Source: Bacteroidales bacterium (lineage in GTDB: Bacteria > Bacteroidota > Bacteroidia > Bacteroidales > P3). From it: a stretch of 64,000 bases of DNA. The notes below the pieces were generated by a model, which did no database searches, was not told where the DNA came from, and was given only the letters and a program-made list of their open reading frames with translations. Each line of letters starts with the position of its first letter. The stretch's first letter is position 1. The stretch lies in assembly GCA_017443265.1 (NCBI GenBank), contig JAFSOU010000092.1, positions 1 through 64,000 on the forward strand, given 5' to 3'. The translations under genes were made by a program, and so were the position numbers. Below are positions 59,181-64,000 of the stretch, one piece after another.

Positions 59181-60179
59181 TCATTTGCCTAGACGTTTCA
59201 GTCCCTCGAGGGCTGGGGAGAAATTGCCGTCGATGGCCAGGGCGTCGGTATATCCCTGCCGGGCCGCAGTTTTGTCGCCTTTCTGTTCGTAAGCCAAAGC
59301 ACGGTTGGTGAGTGCCTGTATGTTGTTTGGCGCCACTTCGATGGCCTGAGTGAAATAATCGATGGCTTTGTCGGGGTTTTGCTTGAAAGTGAGTTCGATG
59401 TAGCCCAAATTGTGCAGAGCGTCGGAGTGTTGCGGATTGATGGTAAGCACTTTGTTGTAGAACGTTTCGGCTTTCTCGATATCGTTGTTGTCCTGATAAT
59501 AGAGCGCTAAGGCATAGAGTGCGACGGTGTTGTTGGGGTCGAGTGTTGTAACAGTGGTTAGGTATTCCATACCGAGTGGGTCGTTGCGGTTTATAAAAAG
59601 CAGTCCGAGGAGTTCGTAAGCTTGTGAATACTCGTTGTCCAAGTCGATGGTTTTACGGAGGTCGCGGATGGCCTCGGTGGTGTCGCCTTTTTCAAGGAAC
59701 AGATAGCCGCGCATATAGTAGGCCTTGGGATTCAGGTTGTCGAGCTCTATGGCTTTGTCGATGCTTTCGAGGGAGCGGTTGTAGTCGCGGCTGAAAAGTG
59801 CTATCTCGCCGATTTTGAGGTAGGCGTCGATGTTTTTTGGGTTTATGTTGAGCACCTCCTGCAGGTCGGCATAACTTTCCTTTACTTTGCCGTTGCGCAG
59901 ATGGGCGTCGGCTAGAAGCAGATGGTATTTCTCTTCGCCGCTTTTCAAGGAGATGGCTTGTGTCAGCGAATTGATGGCATCGGTAACTTCGTCGAGCTCT
60001 AACAGCACACGTCCGCGCTCGTAGTAAAGTTCGGCATCCTTGGGGTTTTGTTTGATTTTGGCCTCCAAAAATGCGAGAAGCTCTTTGGGGTCGGTGGGAG
60101 CCTGTTCGTCGTTGCCACCACAGCCGATAAGCATGGCTGAGATAAATAATGCTATGATTGTCAGTGTTTTGAGTTTCAT
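59181..60179 (-). CDS. TPR-repeat lipoprotein
   Basis: A 332-residue protein with lipobox LIGC at about residue 20 and eight or so tetratricopeptide repeats filling the rest (e.g. AELYYERGRVLLELDEVTDAINSLTQAI, PKAYYMRGYLFLEKGDTTEAIRDLRKTI, ALHNLGYIELTFKQNPDKAIDYFTQAI). Probably an envelope-anchored scaffold for a protein complex. Reverse-strand box TATCTTTG at 60201-60208. Confidence 0.85.
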   Translation of the reverse strand: MKLKTLTIIALFISAMLIGCGGNDEQAPTDPKELLAFLEAKIKQNPKDAELYYERGRVLLELDEVTDAINSLTQAISLKSGEEKYHLLLADAHLRNGKVKESYADLQEVLNINPKNIDAYLKIGEIALFSRDYNRSLESIDKAIELDNLNPKAYYMRGYLFLEKGDTTEAIRDLRKTIDLDNEYSQAYELLGLLFINRNDPLGMEYLTTVTTLDPNNTVALYALALYYQDNNDIEKAETFYNKVLTINPQHSDALHNLGYIELTFKQNPDKAIDYFTQAIEVAPNNIQALTNRALAYEQKGDKTAARQGYTDALAIDGNFSPALEGLKRLGK

Positions 60180-60393
60180 AATGGGTTTTTATTTATTCTG
60201 CAAAGATACAAAAAAATAGTGAATTGTGGTTGTTGAGGCTGCGACTCTTCGGCAAAGACTGTAGCCCTTTGTCGGTATGGTACCACTTTTTTTCGGCAAA
60301 AACACAATAAAACGGCGAAAGTGGCGGTTATATATTATATATGTAGGAGTTTCTCTCCAGATAAAAACGTTGAATTTGAAAATTGAATATTCG

Positions 60394-60921
60394 ATGAAAG
60401 TGCATAATTATCTAATTTTGTTGGGTTTGGCGTTGTCCTCTTTAGGATGTCTCGCTCAAAGCGAGCCATACGATTTCAATGGCGACGGCAAAAAGGAGAC
60501 CTTTGCGCTTGTGGCACCTCAAATAAATGAAGAAACATCGGACTGCAATGGCAGTTGCGAGTGCCACATCCGTTTTTCGGACAATAAAATCCCCGACCTC
60601 GTTGTGGAGAATTGCATAGGAGGCGAGCCCGACATACTTGGCGACCTCGACGGCAACGGCACCGTGGAGATAGGGCTCCACCCTTGGTGGTGGACAAGCT
60701 GCTGGGGCGGGTATTACGTTTTCACCCTGAAAAACGGCAAATGGGTGAATTTTGTTGACCCTTTCTCCATCTACCACTGCGATGAAAATCTGGACAGAGA
60801 GAAACCCCTGATACGAAAAATCCCCGACAAGAAAGGCGTGTACACAATAATTTACTACGAATTTGACATGGAGAGCGAAGAAATACAGCAGAAAACCAAA
60901 GTGGTGAAACAAAACATCTGA
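60394..60921 (+). CDS. small exported protein with DxNGDG motifs
   Basis: A 175-residue protein from ATG 60394 (upstream in-frame codons lack support). Signal peptide with cleavage near LAQ (residue 22). DFNGDGKKE and DLDGNGTVE are calcium-loop-like motifs as in FG-GAP/VCBS repeats; CNGSCECH adds a cysteine cluster. Function unknown. 23 bases before the pseudouridine synthase gene, likely co-transcribed. Confidence 0.6.
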   Translation: MKVHNYLILLGLALSSLGCLAQSEPYDFNGDGKKETFALVAPQINEETSDCNGSCECHIRFSDNKIPDLVVENCIGGEPDILGDLDGNGTVEIGLHPWWWTSCWGGYYVFTLKNGKWVNFVDPFSIYHCDENLDREKPLIRKIPDKKGVYTIIYYEFDMESEEIQQKTKVVKQNI

Positions 60922-60944
60922 CCCACTGCAGCAAACAACAAAAC

Positions 60945-61796
60945 ATGGGCACTTTCAAGGTAGAAAAACCTCAGGAGCTGATGCCGTTCCTAACCGAGAA
61001 TCATCCCGATACCAGCCGCTCAAAGATAAAGAGCTGGCTGGTAAACGGAAACGTCACCGTCGACGGAGAACACATTTCGCAATACAACTTCATGCTCCAG
61101 CCCGGCATGACGGTGCGCATCGAAAAGTCGGGCACTTTCCTCAGCCAATGGATGAACATTGTTTATGAGGACAATTATATCATTGTGGTGGAGAAAAGGG
61201 AGGGCATACTAACCCACAGCCTGACTCTGAACGACCCCTCGCTGCAGAACATACTCAACGACTACCTGCTTTTTACGCACCAGAAATGCCGTGCACACGT
61301 GGTGCACCGTCTCGACCGCGACACCTCGGGACTGCTTATCTTCACCAAGGACAAGAAAGTGGAACTGCTTTTCGAAAAAGACTGGAAAGGCACTGTGTAC
61401 GACCGCCGTTATGTGGCAGTTCTTTCGGGACAGATGCAGAAAGAGGGCACCATTGAGTCGTATATCCGCTACGAGGACGACGGACGTTTTACCTGCAGCG
61501 CCACCGACAACGGCGGCAAATGGGCAGTAACCCATTATCGCACATTGAAAGCCAGCAACCGTTACTCGCTGGTGGAATTCAAACTCGACACCGGACGCAA
61601 AAACCAAATACGCATACACTCTAAAGTTATGGGACACCCTGTGGTGGGCGATTTCCGCTATCAAAACTACGATGACCCCATAGGCCGACTCGGACTGCAT
61701 GCCTACAAACTCTGTTTCACCCACCCCGTAACGGGTGAGGACCTGCGTTTCGAGACACCCTTCCCGAAAAAATTCATGGAGCTGTTTGGAGAGTGA
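60945..61796 (+). CDS. RluA-family pseudouridine synthase
   Basis: A 283-residue enzyme with an S4-like N-terminal RNA-binding part (SRSKIKSWLVNGNVTVDGEHISQYNFMLQPGMTV) and the RluA catalytic domain: VHRLDRDTSGLLIFTK with the catalytic Asp, and LDTGRKNQIRIHSKVMGHPVVGD. It isomerises uridines in rRNA or tRNA; the exact sites cannot be told. Confidence 0.92.
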   Translation: MGTFKVEKPQELMPFLTENHPDTSRSKIKSWLVNGNVTVDGEHISQYNFMLQPGMTVRIEKSGTFLSQWMNIVYEDNYIIVVEKREGILTHSLTLNDPSLQNILNDYLLFTHQKCRAHVVHRLDRDTSGLLIFTKDKKVELLFEKDWKGTVYDRRYVAVLSGQMQKEGTIESYIRYEDDGRFTCSATDNGGKWAVTHYRTLKASNRYSLVEFKLDTGRKNQIRIHSKVMGHPVVGDFRYQNYDDPIGRLGLHAYKLCFTHPVTGEDLRFETPFPKKFMELFGE

Positions 61797-61859
61797 TTGT
61801 GATAAAATGATATTAAACCATCTGTGTGGCTGTAAGGCAAACGAGCATAAACTATTTTT

Positions 61860-61891
61860 TTTGCGTTCCGAATAAAAAAAACGTATATTTG
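61860..61891 (+). promoter_or_regulatory. Bacteroidota-type promoter of the 61.9 kb gene
   Basis: TTTG (61860-61863), 20-base spacer, TATATTTG (61884-61891), 52 bases before the start codon. Confidence 0.7.
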
Positions 61892-61943
61892 CAGTGCGAA
61901 ACTATTGTATAAATTCATCAAAATATAACAAAATCAAATAGTT

Positions 61944-62396
61944 ATGAAAGCAATTAAATACATAATGGTGGTTATGATGACGGCCTTGGCAGTTGTGGCC
62001 ATGGGTCAGAAAAAGGGTGTCAGTAACGCCCAGCTCGAAAAACAGGTCATTGGCAAGCACATGCTTAGTTTGCAGTGGATTTCGTGGGAAAAATTCGGCA
62101 CGTGCGACATCACCAAGGAGGCCACAGGCAGACTTCGTTGTGTTGGAGCGCAGTATTCCGACGAAAACGACGACTACCTTAAGTTGGACGGATATATAGA
62201 GATTGTTTCGGCCAAGCACCTTCGTTTCACGGGAACTATCAAAACCAAGGTTTATCACCTCAACAACGGCGAAGAATACGTGCGAGAGGGCACATTCGAT
62301 TTCAAGTCAACACAAGGCCGCAGGTACTGGCGCGAGCAGGAGATGAAAGGTCCCGACGGCGTAACGGACTACGTGGATATCTATTTCAAACGCTGA
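61944..62396 (+). CDS. small exported protein of unknown function
   Basis: A 150-residue protein with a signal peptide (MKAIKYIMVVMMTALAVVAMGQ). The mature part is mixed beta (LSLQWISWEKFGTCDI, HLRFTGTIKTKVYHLNNGEEYVREGTFDF) and ends YVDIYFKR. No family recognised; the strands suggest a small periplasmic beta-barrel of lipocalin-like size. Own promoter. Confidence 0.65.
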   Translation: MKAIKYIMVVMMTALAVVAMGQKKGVSNAQLEKQVIGKHMLSLQWISWEKFGTCDITKEATGRLRCVGAQYSDENDDYLKLDGYIEIVSAKHLRFTGTIKTKVYHLNNGEEYVREGTFDFKSTQGRRYWREQEMKGPDGVTDYVDIYFKR

Positions 62397-62601
62397 CACG
62401 GGTTGGTGGTGAGGGGGTGAATTGTTTTACGCCCAATTTGTAATAATGCACCGTGAGTGGCCGAAAATACACATTTCACCGCTACTTACAAGGGCAATAA
62501 ATATGCAACAACAGTAAATAATACAACTTACAAACTGGCAACAGAGTGTTACCGGTTACGGTTTACATTTCACAAAAATCAATCATCTGCTTACTGCTAA
62601 T

Positions 62602-62624
62602 AAAAAAGCCCCTTTTCAGGGGCT
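62602..62624 (-). terminator. terminator after tRNA-Val
   Basis: Reverse strand: AGCCCC (62619-62624) pairs with GGGGCT (62607-62612) and is followed by T residues to 62602. Bases 62397-62600 hold no gene. Confidence 0.8.
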
Positions 62625-62630
62625 GAATTG

Positions 62631-62705
62631 TGGTCTGTGGGAGATTCGAACTCTCGACCTCTTCCGTGTGAAGGAAGCGCTCTGAACCAACTGAGCTAAC
62701 AGACC
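62631..62705 (-). tRNA. tRNA-Val (CAC)
   Basis: Acceptor GGTCTGT/ACAGACC, D arm GCTC...GAGC, anticodon loop TTCACAC (CAC) in stem CTTCC/GGAAG, T arm GAGAG-TTCGAAT-CTCCC with one mismatch, discriminator A, CCA not encoded. Confidence 0.93.
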
Positions 62706-62832
62706 GAAAAAACTCTTTCGTTTTGCGGGTGCAAAAGTACGATTTTTTTTCCGAACAGACAAATAAAATGTCAAAATATCGATAAATTACTTTAAATCAA
62801 GCTTTTGTAAATGAAAAAAAATATACTTTTTT

Positions 62833-63999
62833 TTATAAGTCCAGTATTTTGAACTCAACTCTGCGGTTTTTTTGACGTCCTTCCTCAGTTGCATTGGTGG
62901 CTATGGGCTGCGTTTTGCCGTAGCCTTTGAATTTAAGTCGTTTTTCCTCTATGCCGTTTTCCATAAGGTAGGTCACCACCTCTTTGGCGCGGTTTTCGCT
63001 TAGCTGTTGGTTGTGCAAGTCGGAGCCTTGGCTGTCGGTGTGTCCCGATATTTCGATTTTCATCTTGGGATGCGATTCGAGGATGGCTATAAGATACTGA
63101 AGCTCTTGATACGACTGCTGCAGCAGGGTGCTCTTGTCGGTGTCGAAAAAAATGTTGTTCAGCACAAAGGTGGCTCCCACTTTGTAGGTTGTGTCGGTTT
63201 TTGCAATGGGCTCATCGTTGTAATCGTCGTCGCAGTCGAGGCAATATAGCTTCACATCGTCGATATAATAGTACGAGCCGGGCAGCAGGTAGGTGAGCAG
63301 CAGGGTGTCGTCGGTATATCCCGAGCTTGCCGCAGAAAGGAAATTGCCTATGGTGAGGAATGTTTCGCCCCCTTCGGCCACGAAATCGCCTGTTATTTCC
63401 ATCCAACCCTGAGTGTCCATCAGCGGACGGTCCGCGCTGTTCATCACCTGCGGCTGGTAATAAACCGAGGTGGTTTGCGAGATGCGTGAGGTTATGGGAC
63501 GCACTATTTTTTTCATAAGTATGGCGCGTGTGGTGTCGCTCAGACGCTCTTTGCTCAGCAGTCCGCCGATGGTGGCCACACCGCCGGTGGAGTATTCCGA
63601 AAGGCTGACAAAAAACGACAGGCGGTAGCGGTGCCCCGCTTTGAGGGGCTGCTCGAGCTGTGTTTGCAGGTATTCGCGGTAGTTGTCCTTGGAGCAGTAT
63701 ATGCCGCAGTAGCCGTCGCCGGTGCGGGGCTGCTGTATGCCCAATTTGTTGTTCGGCACAAAACACTCCACGCTGCCGCACACGTTGTAGTAGTCGGCGG
63801 AGCCGCTGGTGGGCTGGAACCACGCGTTCACTATCTTCAGCACTCCCACGGGGTTTATTTTGTCGGGACAGCGGCGGTACTTCTCGAAACTGGGGTTACT
63901 TATCAGGTTGCGTCCCGAGTCGTTTTGGGCCAAAGTATGACAAGGCTGGAAAACAGCCGTTGACAATATTATTATAATATGTACCCGCGTGAAATTCAT
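62833..63999 (-). CDS. OmpA-family outer-membrane protein
   Basis: A 388-residue protein starting one base from the window edge. Signal peptide to about residue 25 (LAQ), a large N-terminal domain of carbohydrate-binding/jelly-roll type (NLISNPSFEKYRRCPDKINPVGVLKIVNAWFQP...YYYIDDVKLYCLDCD) and a C-terminal OmpA domain from about 275 (LNNIFFDTDKSTLLQQSYQEL, ISGHTDSQGSDLHNQQLSENRAKEVVTYL, RQKNRRVEFKIL) that binds peptidoglycan. It may tether a surface complex to the wall. Confidence 0.88.
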   Translation of the reverse strand: MNFTRVHIIIILSTAVFQPCHTLAQNDSGRNLISNPSFEKYRRCPDKINPVGVLKIVNAWFQPTSGSADYYNVCGSVECFVPNNKLGIQQPRTGDGYCGIYCSKDNYREYLQTQLEQPLKAGHRYRLSFFVSLSEYSTGGVATIGGLLSKERLSDTTRAILMKKIVRPITSRISQTTSVYYQPQVMNSADRPLMDTQGWMEITGDFVAEGGETFLTIGNFLSAASSGYTDDTLLLTYLLPGSYYYIDDVKLYCLDCDDDYNDEPIAKTDTTYKVGATFVLNNIFFDTDKSTLLQQSYQELQYLIAILESHPKMKIEISGHTDSQGSDLHNQQLSENRAKEVVTYLMENGIEEKRLKFKGYGKTQPIATNATEEGRQKNRRVEFKILDL

Positions 64000-64000
64000 T

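Overview
The window is a chromosomal segment of a Bacteroidota bacterium, most likely an anaerobic or microaerophilic member of the Bacteroidales. The evidence is: repeated promoters of the Bacteroidota form TTTG-N19/20-TAnnTTTG; few Shine-Dalgarno sequences; two secreted proteins ending in type IX secretion (T9SS) sorting domains, plus the T9SS regulator PorX; a TonB-plug/outer-membrane barrel protein; DUF2723 and LptE envelope genes; and an oxygen-detoxifying flavodiiron protein/rubredoxin pair beside an FeFe-hydrogenase-like sensor. I cannot name the genus from sequence alone. No rRNA, complete insertion sequence or CRISPR array is visible.

Layout. 0.3-4.7 kb: cell-wall elongation and proteolysis operon (PBP2, RodA, ClpX). 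5-13.8 kb: an MFS transporter, a glycosyltransferase, and a reverse-strand operon of redoxin-like protein, TPR protein, TerC and acyltransferase. 14.2-18.1 kb: LptE and a large DUF2723 membrane enzyme. 18.1-20.4 kb: a gene-poor, AT-rich patch with a 259-bp inverted-repeat-bounded element that carries its own promoter and terminator, and an orphan secreted protein. 20.4-29.1 kb: tRNA-guanine transglycosylase, a glycosyltransferase/ECF sigma/outer-membrane/acetyltransferase operon, and a barrel protein/CoaBC/TerB-like operon. 29.1-31.3 kb: DRTGG, RsbW-like and FeFe-hydrogenase-like signalling trio. 31.5-38.2 kb: PorX, IspE, thiamine pyrophosphokinase, RNase R, tRNA-His, ECF sigma factor. 38.5-47.7 kb: accessory block with an AAA ATPase, the RNA-repair island and a Bro-N/Fic protein. 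48-64 kb: envelope lipoproteins, uracil-DNA glycosylase, T9SS cargo, AroB, three tRNAs, flavodiiron/rubredoxin pair, TPR lipoprotein, RluA-type synthase, small secreted proteins and an OmpA-family protein.

The most interesting part is 40-46.8 kb. A Ro60/TROVE gene and an RtcB RNA ligase gene are followed by an unknown 134-residue protein, a RlaP-type nucleotidyltransferase and an 87-residue unknown; a WYL-domain regulator diverges from them. Between the regulator and Ro60 lies about 1 kb with no protein gene. On the reverse strand it folds into five RNAs with one shared architecture (lower stem, internal loop UGCCGUA opposite GUCGC, upper stem), as expected of bacterial Y RNAs, plus a sixth divergent unit. 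A tRNA-Ser(GCU) and a tRNA-Lys(UUU) are interleaved. Two units contain circularly permuted tRNA modules (T arm, capped acceptor, D-arm side). The last unit ends in a U tract just before Ro60. The likely picture is an inducible RNA-surveillance and repair system: the WYL protein senses damage and controls a polycistronic Y-RNA/tRNA transcript, which reads through in part into Ro60 and RtcB.

Gene starts were adjusted where an upstream extension ran through a promoter or an untranslatable leader. Functional names rest on motifs read by eye; no database search was possible.
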